DNA of 64,000 nt from Castor canadensis (GCF_047511655.1 NC_133396.1:128287490-128351489), one strand, 5' to 3'; positions 10,463 through 21,162 are shown, counted from the stretch's first letter. A program made the numbers and translations. Notes: generated by a model not told the origin, from the letters alone.

Positions 10463-11006
10463 TGATCCTTTATTGAAATCTTTTCCTTTGTTGTTCTTAG
10501 CCAGCAGGACATTTCCTTGCCTCACTGTGAATGTCATGAGGCCATCAGCATCGCAGCCACAGACGGTGCAAGCCTCAGGATGTCTTTAATGGTTCTAGAA
10601 AGTTCACTGGCTACAGATTTACGCCTCATCTGTAAGGCAATACTCACAGTTTGGTCAGAAGTGATATTTCCATTGTGTTTAGGGTTTTTCTGTTTCTTTC
10701 TGCCTCTTGGCAGTTCCTTGAGGGCTTTGATGATCAGGGCCAGTGCAGAGGTGCCACACAATCTGGTCCTGTCCATTCTAAGTGGTCAGCTTCGCTGCAG
10801 TCCTCAGGCCCTACCAGTCACTGGTTGCCTTGGGCCATGTCTTCACCAACCTCTTTGGCAGACAAACCCAGGGGACTGACCTTGGGGGACAGGGAAGACA
10901 TGGCCATTGGTGTACCTCACCAATGTGTACCTCAAGATGCATGACTTGCCATTGGTGTACCTCAGGTGCATGACTTCGATCTTGTGGGACTGAATTTAAG
11001 TGGCAT
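10463..11006 (-). pseudogene. RPL12 processed pseudogene
   Basis: Reading the minus strand, the start codon at 11004-11006 opens MPLKFSP and continues, after a frameshift, as KIEVMHLRYT, close to the start of ribosomal protein L12. A later part reads [20 protein letters not shown] and then RTIKDIL, the L11-type RNA-binding C-terminal half of this 60S protein. The reading ends CPAG and a stop at 10497-10499. An aataaa signal (minus strand, about 10469) lies downstream as in RPL12 mRNA. There are no introns. Several frameshifts and a local duplication near 10905-10980 disable it. The encoded protein would be a large-subunit stalk-base protein, but this copy is dead. Confidence 0.92.
10905..10980. 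repeat. local duplication inside RPL12 pseudogene
   Basis: ggtgtacctca occurs at three places here, twice preceded by gccatt and linked by a repeated gatgcatgactt/ggtgcatgactt block. This inserts extra bases between the conserved start and the next recognisable RPL12 block. Confidence 0.75.
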
Positions 11007-11187
11007 AGTAGAGATGAATTTAATTCTGTTGTTGAATGAATTTAGATTTGGGACAACCATGAAACTTGGCTTCCTGTGAGCCAGAAGTCAAAGTCCATTT
11101 TTTTCCTTCAATTCTTCTTTTCCATGTCCTAAGTTTCTCCTTCAATACTTTACTTGGAAATCTCCTCAGCTAAATATCCAATTTTAG
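11007..11187. other. no recognised feature
   Basis: Flank of the RPL12 pseudogene; it may include a little 5' UTR, which I cannot verify. Confidence 0.35.
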
Positions 11188-11322
11188 TTGGATATTGTGT
11201 GGCACACCTAATCTCAACTCTTGGGAGGTAAATGTGGGAGAGTCACAAGTTCCAGGCCAACCTGCATTGTATGGCAAGATGCTGTCTCAAAACAGAAACA
11301 AAGACAATAAACAAAAACAGCT
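11188..11322 (+). mobile_element. B1-like SINE, diverged
   Basis: gatattgtgtggcacacctaatc, ctcttgggaggtaaatg and the aaacagaaacaaagacaat tail. Confidence 0.75.
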
Positions 11323-11527
11323 GCAGCGTTGTGGCTCATGCTGGTAATCCTAGCTACTTGGGAGATTGAGATTGGGAGGATCTTGGTTCAAGACCAGCAA
11401 GCAAGTAGTTCATGAGACCCCCATCTCCAAAATAACCAGAGCAAAATAGACTGGAGGTGTGCTCAAGTGATAGAGCAGCTACTTTGCAACCATGAGGCCC
11501 TGAGTTTAAACCCCAGTCCAAAAAATC
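11323..11527 (+). mobile_element. dimeric SINE, second subfamily
   Basis: gtggctcatgctggtaatcc, then ccccatctccaaaataacc linker and agcaaaatagactggaggtg. This linker and the ctttgcaa anticodon-loop block define a second dimer subfamily seen again at 18042, 22097, 35622, 39364 and 46332. Confidence 0.88.
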
Positions 11528-12247
11528 CAATTTTATTGTTTACAAATTCTACTTTCCATGAAACAGGAGCACAGTTTAGCCAATTCTTTGTGACTTTAGC
11601 TAGCCTTTCCTCCAGTTTCCAACAATGTGTTCATTTCTGTATGAGATTTCATCCGAATCATCCTAAGCACTCATATTTCTAGTATGTACCCCCAATTTTT
11701 TCCAATTACTCACTTCCAAAGCTGCTTTTATATATGATTTAGGAATTTAACTACAGTAGCACCCGACATTGTGGTACCAAAAATTGTATTATCTAGCCAG
11801 AATCAACAGGATGTGTGGGGGTGGGGGGGAGAGAAAGAGAGAAGAGAGGAGACAAGAGGGGAGGGTAGGGAAAGAGAAGGGAGGGGAGGGGGGAAGAGAG
11901 GGGAGGAGAGGAGGGGTCTTGGTATAAGGATTGTGATCAGAGCATGAGAAGTTCCAAGCTGTAGTCAGCAATCTAGAGACCCAGGAATGCAGTGGTCTAG
12001 GCTAGCCTCTTGCTCAAGGGCTGAGAACGGGAGAGCCAGTGGTGTAAATTCAAGTCCAAAAGCCAGAAGGCTTGAGATCCATGGAAAGCCAAGGTTTCAG
12101 TTAGAGTTCAAAGGCAGGGGAAGACTTGCTGAAGCAGTCAAGCAGGCAGAGTTCTCTTTTCCTCATCTTTTTTTTTCTATTCAGGACTTCAACTGATCTA
12201 ATGAGGTCCGCTCACACCAGGGAGGGAGAGCAGACTGCTTCAATCTT
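11528..12247. other. no recognised gene; purine-rich tract
   Basis: Single-copy looking sequence apart from a G/A-rich tract at 11815-11915 made of ggga and gagag units. No exon recognised. Confidence 0.4.
11815..11915. repeat. GGGA/GAGA-rich low-complexity tract
   Basis: About 100 bases almost wholly purine on the plus strand, with gggagggga-type units. Could form triplex or G-quadruplex-like structures; no function inferred. Confidence 0.85.
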
Positions 12248-12331
12248 TCTGTTTTTGTGATGCTAGGGATGGGACCAGGGTCTTATGCATGCTGGGCAAG
12301 TGCTCTATCACTGAGCTACATCCCTACCTCT
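12248..12331 (-). mobile_element. ID SINE, antisense
   Basis: gatgctagggatgggaccagg to ctatcactgagctacatccct. Confidence 0.85.
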
Positions 12332-12764
12332 TCCCCCAGACTTCTGATTCAAATGTTAATCTCATCCAGAAGTGCCTCTGCAGACACACCCAGCACAATG
12401 TTTGACCAAATGTTTGGGCACCCCATGTTCCAGTCAAGTTGACACATGAAATTAGTCATCACGGGATCATACAGATAATTTAAACCTTTCCCCCAAGGAA
12501 CCTTGGTCGAGGGCACGCTAAGAGCAAAGTCCCACTGGTAAGATTACGTGAATGCCAATTGAATTCTGTTCAATCTGATCTGATGCCAACTGTGCAATAA
12601 GCTGTGACTGCAGATGGAGAGTCCATCTCTGCGGAGGTCTACCTGGAGACTCTGACTGGATGGTCTAGGCCATGCTGTCTAGGACACTAGGTGGTGGATG
12701 GTCACGTGGACAGGAATGGGGCAGGAGTTATGGGGAGGCAATGAGGGAGGTTCTGTACTAGACT
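12332..12764. other. no recognised feature
   Basis: No repeat or exon recognised in this stretch. Confidence 0.35.
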
Positions 12765-12912
12765 GGTGCTTCTCCAAGAGTGTGGGAATTGTGGGGAAGC
12801 TTGTTAAAATCAGGTCAGGCTCAGTAGCTCTCAGAGAAAGCCTGAAATTGTGTATTTCTGATGAGTTCCCAGGAGATATTAATGCCACCAGTACACAGAC
12901 TACATTGAAGCA
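12765..12912 (+). mobile_element. MER5-like hAT nonautonomous transposon
   Basis: aagcttgttaaaat, gtgtatttctgatgagttccc and caggagatattaatgccacc follow the layout of MER5A, a short hAT-Charlie derivative. Ends are eroded. Confidence 0.65.
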
Positions 12913-12959
12913 GCAAGGTACTGTCTGAGCTTTAGGGCCCCTTCTGATCCTCTAAATTC

Positions 12960-13095
12960 AGGTCAATTCAGCAAGCCTTCATTGAGGATTTATTGTGTGC
13001 CATGGGACCATGGGTTGGCCGGAAGAGGTACAGACTGTGCTTCCTGCCTTCAAGGAGCTAACTTACCCATGGAAAGTTGGACAAATAGCCACATT
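12960..13095 (+). mobile_element. L2-like 3' fragment
   Basis: ttcattgaggatttattgtgtgcc and ccttcaaggagctaactta resemble the terminal part of old L2 copies. Diverged. Confidence 0.5.
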
Positions 13096-13166
13096 CCCTT
13101 AAATCACATAAGATTCAACCTGCTGGGGAATTTAGACCCTTAGGAGGACACTCTCCCTTCCCTGAG

Positions 13167-13266
13167 GTTTTTTTTGGGGGGCGGGGAGGGGAGTAGTATG
13201 GGATTTGAACTCAGGGCTTCATGCTTGCTAGGCAGGTACTCTACTGCTTGAGCCACTCCACCAGCC
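13167..13266 (-). mobile_element. SINE right half, antisense
   Basis: gggatttgaactcagggcttcatgc to cttgagccactccaccagcccc, flanked by tccctgag(g/a)tttt on both sides as a target-site duplication. Confidence 0.88.
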
Positions 13267-13382
13267 CCTCCCTGAGATTTTTAAATCAATGTCTTCTTCC
13301 AAGTTTGATCTTACTGTTTCTGAGGAAGCAAGAGAGCTGAAAGTAGTTTAGCTCCCTAGAAAAAGAACCTGAAGATAAAGTG

Positions 13383-13404
13383 ACAATAATAATAATAATA
13401 GTAA
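13383..13404. repeat. (AAT)n short repeat
   Basis: caataataataataatagtaatg: seven near-perfect triplets. Confidence 0.85.
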
Positions 13405-14280
13405 TGATAGAAAAATGATAGTAAGATCACTTAGATGAAAGTGTGGGGTTCTCTCCAAGCCCATGATGGGAGCCCTTGTGGGCTACAGTTCTGAGAAACT
13501 CCAAGTACCCCAGCCTTATGCACAAAGTAGCCCTAAAAAGGACACCTTGGGCCAGTATTCCAGGGTCAGGTTTCCTCTAGTGAGAGACACGGGAGACCCT
13601 GAGTGGGGAAGTTCTGACATTGTGGCTGGAGGTCATGGGCACCCGTGTGGGTGTAGCCACCAGGCCTAGCGAGAGCAGCGCAAGGGCCAGTCATGCCAAG
13701 AGGGCTTTCCCCCAGCTGGCTTTCCTTGACCCCTTAGTGTCAGCTTGCACTGAGAGATGGCAAGTGAAGTCAGGCGCTTGGTGCTGGGGGCTCATCCAGA
13801 CTGGGAAAGCTGTGGGAAGGAGTGGAGGAAGCAGTCCTTCTGGGGGGCAGGATGGGAACACCTGGTGGCATGGAGGAAAGGAGGAAGGGGGCAGAATGGC
13901 AGGGTAGGACCTCTTATGGCCTTTACCATCAAAGGAAGAGGTAGCAAAACACTAGCTGAGTCGGCCTTTTCAGTCAACTGCTCAGGCTGGCCTTGTGATT
14001 TGGGGTGAGAGCAAAATCTGCCTCCCCAACAAAGGTCTTCATACACCTGTTTCCAGTCCCTACTTGTTCCGCCCTAATCTTCACTCTTGCGATCAGTCTT
14101 TCATGGAGGCCCTGCCCTAAGGTGGAGCGGAAGTGGAAGCCCTGGTCCCTTGGTCTCCTCTCAACACCGCACACCCACACACACCCCTAACCAGGCCAGT
14201 GCCTAGGGCTCAGAATGCCTGGAGCTGAAGGGGGCTGGGACGCGGGGAGGGGGAGGGAAGGAAGAGGAGACTCAAACAGA
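13405..14280. other. GC-richer, SINE-free sequence
   Basis: No repeat recognised. Many overlapping short frames occur on both strands because of the base composition, none with a recognisable domain. A short CA-rich run lies at 14166-14186. Confidence 0.4.
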
Positions 14281-14289
14281 AACCTTCTC

Positions 14290-14560
14290 ATCTTTCTATC
14301 AGCAGCCATGCAAGGAATATTGTTCAGCCTGGCACAAAAGCAGCACTGAAAATAGCTGCAGCCCGAGCGGGGCTGCCAACCACTGCCTGAGATAACGTCT
14401 ACTTGGAGACACTGGTGTCTTTGTGGGGCTGTCAGTGTCCCTATTGTTCCCGGGCCTATTGCCTGGGGAATATTGTTCCCAGCTTTTGTCTCCCCCGGCT
14501 CACTTTTGTTTGCCTTTACTTACCGTTTCATTCCAAGCCCCCTTTGTGCTTCTCCCACCC
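14290..14560. promoter_or_regulatory. candidate cis-regulatory block with repeated ATTGTT motif
   Basis: In a SINE-free region, GGAATATTGTTC occurs at 14314-14325 and again at 14467-14478, and ATTGTTCCC at 14443-14451 and 14472-14480; a further attg lies between the last two. ATTGTT is the reverse of AACAAT, the core bound by SOX-family HMG proteins. The motif counts are seen directly; enhancer activity is only an inference. Confidence 0.3.
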
Positions 14561-15112
14561 CTTCTTTGTCTCGCCCTCACTAAGCCTGCCTGTGGCTGTG
14601 GATTGGTGCCCAGGGGACAACAGGCCCTGCCTCCTCCTAACCTGAGCCCCACCCTGGGCTGCACACACCCTGGAGTTCCAGTCGGCCTCAGTGGCTCTCA
14701 AGAAGTCCCAAAGGTGGGAGGCCTTGGGGGAGGGTGGGGTCCAAGCAACCCACCCTCTCCTGGGGAGAGGAAAAGCCGCCTGTGGAGTAGTGGCTTTCCC
14801 AGAGAAAGTCAGCTATGCCTGATGGGCCTTCTCTCTGCACCTCCTTTTTTAAAAAACAAAATAGGTTTTTGCTGCAGTCAAAGGAATAAGGACACTCGCC
14901 TCTGCCTGTCCCCCTGCCCTTTTTCAAGTCTCAGACCAGGGCGCTCGGTTTTCTACCCCCCCCCCCCTCCTTTTCAGCCTCCTGGATCAAAGCAACTTCT
15001 GTTTATTTGCACATTCAAATCCAGACAGCCTCCAGTAACTGGATCCCATCAGGCGCCAGGGTGGGGCAAAGGCAGGCCTGCACCCTCCCCAGCTGGCAGC
15101 CCTGGGGGCTGA
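14423..15112 (+). other. longest open frame (229 codons), probably chance
   Basis: An uninterrupted plus-strand frame through GC-rich sequence. The translation is rich in proline, glycine, leucine and serine, and includes poly-proline from a C-run at 14957-14967. No domain, signal or family is recognisable and no splice or promoter evidence supports it. GC-rich DNA is poor in stop codons, so chance is the best explanation. Confidence 0.25.
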
Positions 15113-16748
15113 ACCCACAGGGAAGAGGATGGGGTCTCCTAGGGTCAGAGTTGCTGTGCAACAGAAGTGGGCAGTGCAAAAAGGAGACTGTCCATTCCTT
15201 CAGGATGTCCCCTGGAATTCTACCTCTACCATGAGGAAACTGATGCACTGAGGCACCAAAAGGGATTTAGAGAATCCAGAAATCCCACCCCAGGCTGCTT
15301 GCCCTCCATGGCACAGACAGGTGACCAATGCCAGTCTTGCAGAGACTCCTTGGTTATAGTTAAGAAAAGAAAGGGCCCAGATGTTACCCAAGGGCCTGGG
15401 GCTGCCTTCTAGAAAGTTCCTTTTCTCCTACACCCCCCACAACCCCAGCTTCCCACCTTCCTGTGATGGCAGCCAGGACTGGAAAGCCCTTACCCTGGGG
15501 GCAGGCCAGGAGCAGGGACAGAGCCTGAAGCCAGAGGAGGCTCGCACCCTTACTGTTCCACTCCAAGGACAATAGGAATAGTCTCCAGAGAGTCATTGTT
15601 TCAAAAGCTGGAAATGGGGTAGGGGATTTCCGGTGAGTTTGAATGGAAGCCAGCTTGGCAGTGAGGAGAAAGCCGAGAGAAGGAGGAAGAGGAAGAGGAA
15701 GGGGAAGAGGAAGGGGAGGGACAGTCTGGAGTTAGGGGAACCACTAGGAGGCCCAGAGGACAAACACTGGCTATAACTGCACTGCTTGGTCCCCATGGCC
15801 CATTTTTTGCTCTGGTTTTGTCCTGCCCTTCTCTAGTCAAAATCGGCTCTAATTTCTTAATTCTTTCAGCAGAAAGAAAAGCAAGCTAATCCATGCCTGC
15901 CTTGAAGTCTAGGACTGCATCTGACCCACCCTTAGCCTGGAAGTCACTTTGAGCAGCCCAGGACTTCAAGGAGGGTCAACATTCAACTAAAAGTTTGAGG
16001 TGAGAAAACTGAAGGTGAGGATGTTGGGGCCCACAGAGTGGGGAAAGCAAGATAGATGTGGACAGCCTTGGTGCCTTCAGCCTCAGCTATCCTCAGAGGT
16101 ACAGGTGTGAGAGCATCTTGCTTATGTGTGAAGCCATCAGCACCTTCCCTCTTCCCTAGCCACCTGTGAGGCACTGACATTCCAGGTTCACCACAGGTGA
16201 CCAGTGCCTGGCCGCCACCTCCCAGGACACATGGAATTGAATTTAACTGACAATTGTGGGTGTCAATTGTGGCAATTCTACAGTGCTTTCTGGATGGCAT
16301 TTCAAGTGTGGTTCTGTCAACGATTCTGATGTTTAATGTTTTATCCATTTTACAGGTATTGGTTTGATCTTTGAAAATAGCCGAAGGCTATGAAAATCAA
16401 AGCCTCTACATTTATTTGAAAAATTGAGTCACATCCCATCTAACTAGAATAATGTTGAGAACTGGGAAGTAAACCAGTGTAGGCTTCACAGCAACCAGAA
16501 GTGGTATTTTAAAGACAACATATTCAATATATTGAGAGAATAAATATTTCCCTTGTAGCTACGGATGGCCAACGAGATATAAGTCAAAGAGGTGGGGTAT
16601 CTGGGAATTTTTCCCAAAGGGGGCAGACTCAGAGGGGAAGTATACCTTTTTTGTCCTCATTTTTCTCTTTGTCCCTTGAAGCAAGTGACTGTGATGGCTG
16701 AAGCTCCAGCAGCCATCTTGTGACTCCAAAGGGACATGCAATTTTAAA
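15113..16748. other. SINE-free single-copy sequence
   Basis: About 1.6 kb with no recognised interspersed repeat. A GGAAGA-rich tract lies at 15675-15720. A palindromic-looking pair of caattgt blocks occurs at 16250-16270. No exon could be supported. Confidence 0.4.
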
Positions 16749-16749
16749 G

Positions 16750-16960
16750 GTTTTGTGTGTGTGGTACTAGGTTTTGAACCCAGGACCTGCTCCTTGGGCC
16801 ACATCATTGCCTCCCCCTCCCCCCTCCACCTTTTTTGTGATGGGTTTTGTTGAGATAGGGTCTCACAAACTATTTGCCCAGGCTGGCTTTGAACCATGAT
16901 CCTCCTGATCGCTGCCTCCTGAGTAGCTAGGATTATAGGCGTGAGCCACCAGAGCTTGTG
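16750..16960 (-). mobile_element. dimeric SINE, antisense (deletion type)
   Basis: gaacccaggacctgctccttggg shows the shortened right half; the left half runs to gattataggcgtgagccacc. Confidence 0.88.
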
Positions 16961-16976
16961 TTAAGGAAAGCCACAC

Positions 16977-17069
16977 AACTGGGAATGTGACTGAATGGTA
17001 GAGTGCTTGCCTAGAGTCACAGGCGAGGCCCTGGGTTCAATCCCCAGCACTGGGAAAAAAAAAAAGGAA
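16977..17069 (+). mobile_element. ID SINE
   Basis: ctgggaatgtgactgaatggtag to ggttcaatccccagcactgg plus an A tail. Confidence 0.85.
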
Positions 17070-17227
17070 AGGAGAAAAATAGTGTATGAGTGCCTGGTGA
17101 CTGACAAACCACAATATTAGTCTCTGCCTCTGCAGTTTCTTTTTCTTTACTGTGAGGTAAGAAAACCCTATTAGATTAAACCCTTTAATTTGGGCTTTCA
17201 TTGGGAGTCAGACACAATTCTTTTTGG

Positions 17228-17292
17228 TTTGTTTTTTTTTTTTTGCAGTACTGGGGATCAAACCCAGAGCCTCATGCATGCCAGGCAAACAC
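17228..17292 (-). mobile_element. ID SINE, antisense, 5'-truncated
   Basis: T-run, then gcagtactggggatcaaaccc to gccaggcaaacacc; the distal half is missing. Confidence 0.8.
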
Positions 17293-18041
17293 CATTTCTT
17301 TCTGATGACTGAGCACACAGGAAAAAGAAAAGGAGTGACAAGAGCTGCCCGTTACTAGCGCACACTGCAGGTTGTGAGAGTGAAGTCACAAGCACAGTTT
17401 GGAGGCAGGTACTGGAGAGGACAGAATTACTCCATGCTGTGCAGCAGTGGGCATCACTCTGAGGAGATGCAGAGCAGGGAAGAGGCCTGGAGACAGGCAG
17501 ATCAATGTAGAGGGGTAGCTGGTAGATGAGAAGGGGCGGGAGGGACTCTAATAAAAGACCCAAACACTAAAACTGGTTGATGACACTTAGTCCAAATACT
17601 CCTGCAACACTACACAAAAATGGATGATTCAACATGGTGAATACTATCATCAAAACAAGTCCACTCCACTTGTGGACTTGTTGCTGAAGCCTCCTCCCTC
17701 TCCAAACACAGAAAGTAAAACAGAAAACAGATCTGAAAACTCACAGCCACTCTTGAAAACAAGAGAGGAGTATTCAAAGCCATAGAAACAGATTATCCCC
17801 GGAGAAACAAGAGTCAGATCGGTGCCAGCCTTCTCAGGTAAGATGCAGAGGTCAAAAGACAATGGATCACCTCTTCTCAATGTTGAAATAAAATAATGTG
17901 AAATGTAAAAAGCTGTGCCCAGTAAGGCCATTATTCTAGAGTGTGTGAGAAATAAAGACCTCTTTGGGCTTGCAAGATCCTAGAAGTTTTATAAATCACA
18001 CATTGTCACTGACAGAACTATTTGAACAAGAAGAAAAGGAA
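17293..18041. other. no recognised feature
   Basis: Unassigned sequence. A reverse frame at 17650-17931 has no recognisable domain. Confidence 0.35.
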
Positions 18042-18270
18042 GTTGGTGGCCTGTAATCCTAGCTGCTTGGAAGGCTGAGATTGGGAGGATCATAGTTCGA
18101 GGTCAGCCAGGGCAAATAGTTCTAGAGACCCCCATCTCCAAAATAACCAGAGCACAATGGACAGGAGGTGTGGCTCAAACTATAGAGCTCCTGGTTCGCA
18201 AGAGTGAAGCCCTGAGTGCAAACCTTGGTCCCATCAAAAAAAAAAAGAAGAAGAAGAAAGAAAACTAAGA
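18042..18270 (+). mobile_element. dimeric SINE, second subfamily
   Basis: ggcctgtaatcctagctgcttgg, ccccatctccaaaataaccag and gtggctcaaactatagagctcc; tail of A followed by gaa units. Confidence 0.88.
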
Positions 18271-18754
18271 TGATACAAAATAAAAAGGAAGTGCTACAGT
18301 AACAAACAGCATTTTCAAGTCCACAGGTCTGCAGTCACAGAGCACGGTTGGTGCCCTGTCAGCCCAGCTGCAGGTCGCCCAGGCTGGCTCTACACGTCTT
18401 CATTCCATTTTTATTGAGAAGTAGCTCTTTCCATGAAAAGCAGAAAAATCAAGCAGGAAGCAGCACCCAGACTTTTATCCTCACAAGTCAGGTGCCCAAG
18501 CCCACTATGAATGGGGCTGTGTCCCCAATGTCACATGGCAGTGGGGAGTAGGGTTTGTAATTCTCTCAGGAAGGGACATGAATAATTTTGAACCAGTTAT
18601 ACAATCTTCCATGACAAGCAAAGAGACGAGAAAAATATGACTTGACAGCTGTTCATTCTGGGGAGGACAAATACATGTAATTGTGCTCTGTATTTTCAAA
18701 ATTCTCAAAAGGAAAAAAGACAGATCCAACAGAAAGAACAATTTTACACCAGCT
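18271..18754. other. no recognised feature
   Basis: No repeat or exon recognised. Confidence 0.35.
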
Positions 18755-18882
18755 TTTTTTTTTTGATGGGTGTTTTAAGGTAGGGTCTCAAGAACTATTT
18801 GCATAGGCTGGCTTTGAACTTCAATCCTGATCTCTGCCTCCTGAGTAGCTAGGATTACAGGTGTGAGCCACTGGCGCCTGGC
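18755..18882 (-). mobile_element. SINE left half, antisense
   Basis: T-run and gatgggtgttttaaggtagg to gattacaggtgtgagccactgg; no right half. Confidence 0.85.
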
Positions 18883-18934
18883 CTGTTTTAAAGTTTAATA
18901 TTAATTTTGTGAGTATTTTTTTCTTTGTGAACAT

Positions 18935-19253
18935 TTTTTTTTTCTTTCAGCAATACTGAGGCTTGATCTCAGGGCTTCACATTTGCTAGGCAGGCACTCT
19001 GTCACTTGAGCCAAACTCCCACTCCTTTTTGCTTTAGGTATTTTTTGAATAGAGTCTGGGCAGGTCTAGACTATAATCCTATTTATGCTTCCCTTATGGC
19101 TGGCATGACAGGTGATGCCAACACACCTAGCTTTTTATTGGTTGAGATGGTGGGTTTCATAAACTTTCCATGTGCTGGCCTTGAACCACAATCCTCCCAA
19201 TCTCTACTCTCCCAAGTAGCTGGGATTACAGGCAGAAGCCACTGTACCCGGCC
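18935..19253 (-). mobile_element. trimeric SINE, antisense
   Basis: The ID-like part (ggcttgatctcagggcttcac) is followed by two B1-like parts, 19028-19130 and 19131-19253, each ending in a diverged acac(a/c)...g block. The 59109-59425 copy has the same three-part order. Confidence 0.7.
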
Positions 19254-19597
19254 ATAGAATTTACTTTTTTAAACCAAGAGGCAAAGATCTTATTAGGAAG
19301 ACCAAAATGGAAGAGATGATATAAGATGGCAGGCTACAGGGAATAACACTGTGCACATTTATCAATGAAGTTGGATCTCTAGTGGCTTAGTGTGTGTGAT
19401 GACTGAGTGCCATACACATTTAAATAAATAGAAAGCTTTGTATTTCAAATGAAAAGCTGTCAAATAATATCGAACATATAAAAATAGTGTACAGTGAGAG
19501 AATCATGAGGAGCTGGTGCTTACCAATGATGCAAGTATTTTCAGTTGTCAGGAAAAATTGTGGAAGATTGTGAAATGGACCAAAGAATGATCTGGAC
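19254..19597. other. no recognised feature
   Basis: AT-rich, unassigned. Confidence 0.35.
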
Positions 19598-19692
19598 GCC
19601 GGGTGCCAGTGGCTCACTCCTGTAATCCCATCTACTTGGGAGGCAGAGATTGGGAGGACTGAGGTTCAAGGCCAGTTTGGGCAAATAGTCAG
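19598..19692 (+). mobile_element. SINE left half
   Basis: gccgggtgccagtggctcactc to gccagtttgggcaaatagtc; truncated at its 3' side. Confidence 0.85.
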
Positions 19693-19859
19693 TGGTATAT
19701 CATTGCGTTATCTAGAACAGTTGCTAGTTGTCCAATTCTGAGGGATTCTGTCTTCTATTTTGTTTAAGCAATTTTATAATTCCACAAGGTGTAAATAACT
19801 GAGAGGCAAATTTTTCTGTTTTATACACAGGAAAATGAATCCTATCTCCTAGGGATTCC

Positions 19860-20010
19860 TAGCCTGGAATCCCAGCTACTTGGGAATGAAGTTTGGAGGA
19901 TCACGGTTTGGGGTTCCAGTCCTATCTGAAAAATAACTAAAGCAAGAAAGGACTTGGGCATGGGTTAAGTGGTAGAGTTCCTGCCCAGTAAGAGCCAGGC
20001 CCTGAGGCAG
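19860..20010 (+). mobile_element. dimeric SINE, degenerate
   Basis: gcctggaatcccagctacttggg, aaataactaaagcaag linker and ggttaagtggtagagttcc. Confidence 0.7.
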
Positions 20011-20126
20011 GAAAACATCACCCTGTTGAAATCCAAGTCTCATCCACCATAGATCCGTGTAGCTGCAGAAAAACACCAACCTGACAGATTTGTTGTCACT
20101 TTAAATTCATGATAATTGAACTAGAG

Positions 20127-20195
20127 TGGGGCTATATAGCTCAGTTGTAGAGTGCTTGCCTGGGTTCGATCCTAGCACCACACACACAAAAAATT
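20127..20195 (+). mobile_element. ID SINE with internal deletion
   Basis: gggctatatagctcagttgtag to gcttgcctgggttcgatcc: the bases between the two halves of the monomer are missing. Its A-rich tail leads straight into the TA microsatellite. Confidence 0.85.
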
Positions 20196-20367
20196 ATATA
20201 TATGTATATATATATGTATATATGTGTATATATATGTATATATATGTATATATGTATATATATGTATATATGTGTATATATATGTATATATATATGTATA
20301 TATATGTATATATATGTATATATGTATATATATATGTATATATATGTATATATGTATATATATATTA
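20190..20367. repeat. (TATATATG)n microsatellite
   Basis: About 170 bases of tatatatg, tatatg and tgtg units, grown from the tail of the ID element at 20127. It produces artefactual Tyr/Ile-rich frames on both strands. Confidence 0.97.
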
Positions 20368-20917
20368 CAGTTATCACTCTCAGGAGCACTGAAGTTGAGC
20401 AGCCTGCCCTTCCCAGTCTACCTACCTACCACCTTACTCTCCTATTTCACACCCCGCCCCTACTCATACCCCCAATACCTCCTCCCACATCCTCACTGGG
20501 CACAGTAAGCCTTGCTTGCTTTTTCCCAGAGAAAACTTGAACTATCATAAAAGAACTACAGATTAGCATCCCCTCTACCTGCTGGCTTGTGGAACACCAC
20601 ATCTCCATCTTTCTACCTCAGATTCTGCCTTCTCCGGCTCCTTCACTACCTTCTCATCTAAATCCCTACTTGTAAGCTACCTGACATGTTAGTCTCTGGC
20701 TTCTCGAGCCTACAGAATGCTAGAAATGGGCTGGCCTGAACTGAGACTGCTGGAAGGGTTCCATGCAAACCAGATTTCAAAGGATTCCTAGGAGAAAAAG
20801 AAAGTAAAATAGTGCATTAAAAAATTTTATCTTGCTCACAAGATGAAATGGTAACATTCTAGATATCTTGGATGAAATAAAATGTGGTTTAAATTAATTT
20901 CACCTGTGTCTTTTTAC
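20368..20917. other. no recognised feature
   Basis: Pyrimidine-rich then mixed sequence; some blocks resemble old L2 but I cannot support an assignment. Confidence 0.35.
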
Positions 20918-21037
20918 TATAGTTTTGTTTGAGACAGGGTCTCACTATGTAGCCTAGACTGACCTGGAACTTGGGATCCTCCTGCCTCAGCCTCCCTACT
21001 GCTAGGATTACAGGCCATTGATACCACATCCTGGCTT
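20918..21037 (-). mobile_element. B1-like SINE, antisense
   Basis: gagacagggtctcactatgtagc to ctgctaggattacaggcc. Confidence 0.88.
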
Positions 21038-21162
21038 CTTTTTACTTTTTAAAAGATGACTGCTAGAAAACTTATATTTTCATTGTTTAGTACTGCTCTA
21101 AATGCTGAAGTGCCCCAGAGCTCAGTCTGTGGTCCTCTATTAGTTCTCTCCTCCCATTCCTC

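Noticed and set aside
14423-15112. 229-codon open frame as a gene
   Set aside because: GC-rich composition, poly-proline from a C-run, no domain or splice signal, and a competing reverse frame; listed only as a chance frame.
20126-20540. Tyr/Ile-rich frames on both strands
   Set aside because: They are translations of the TATATATG microsatellite.
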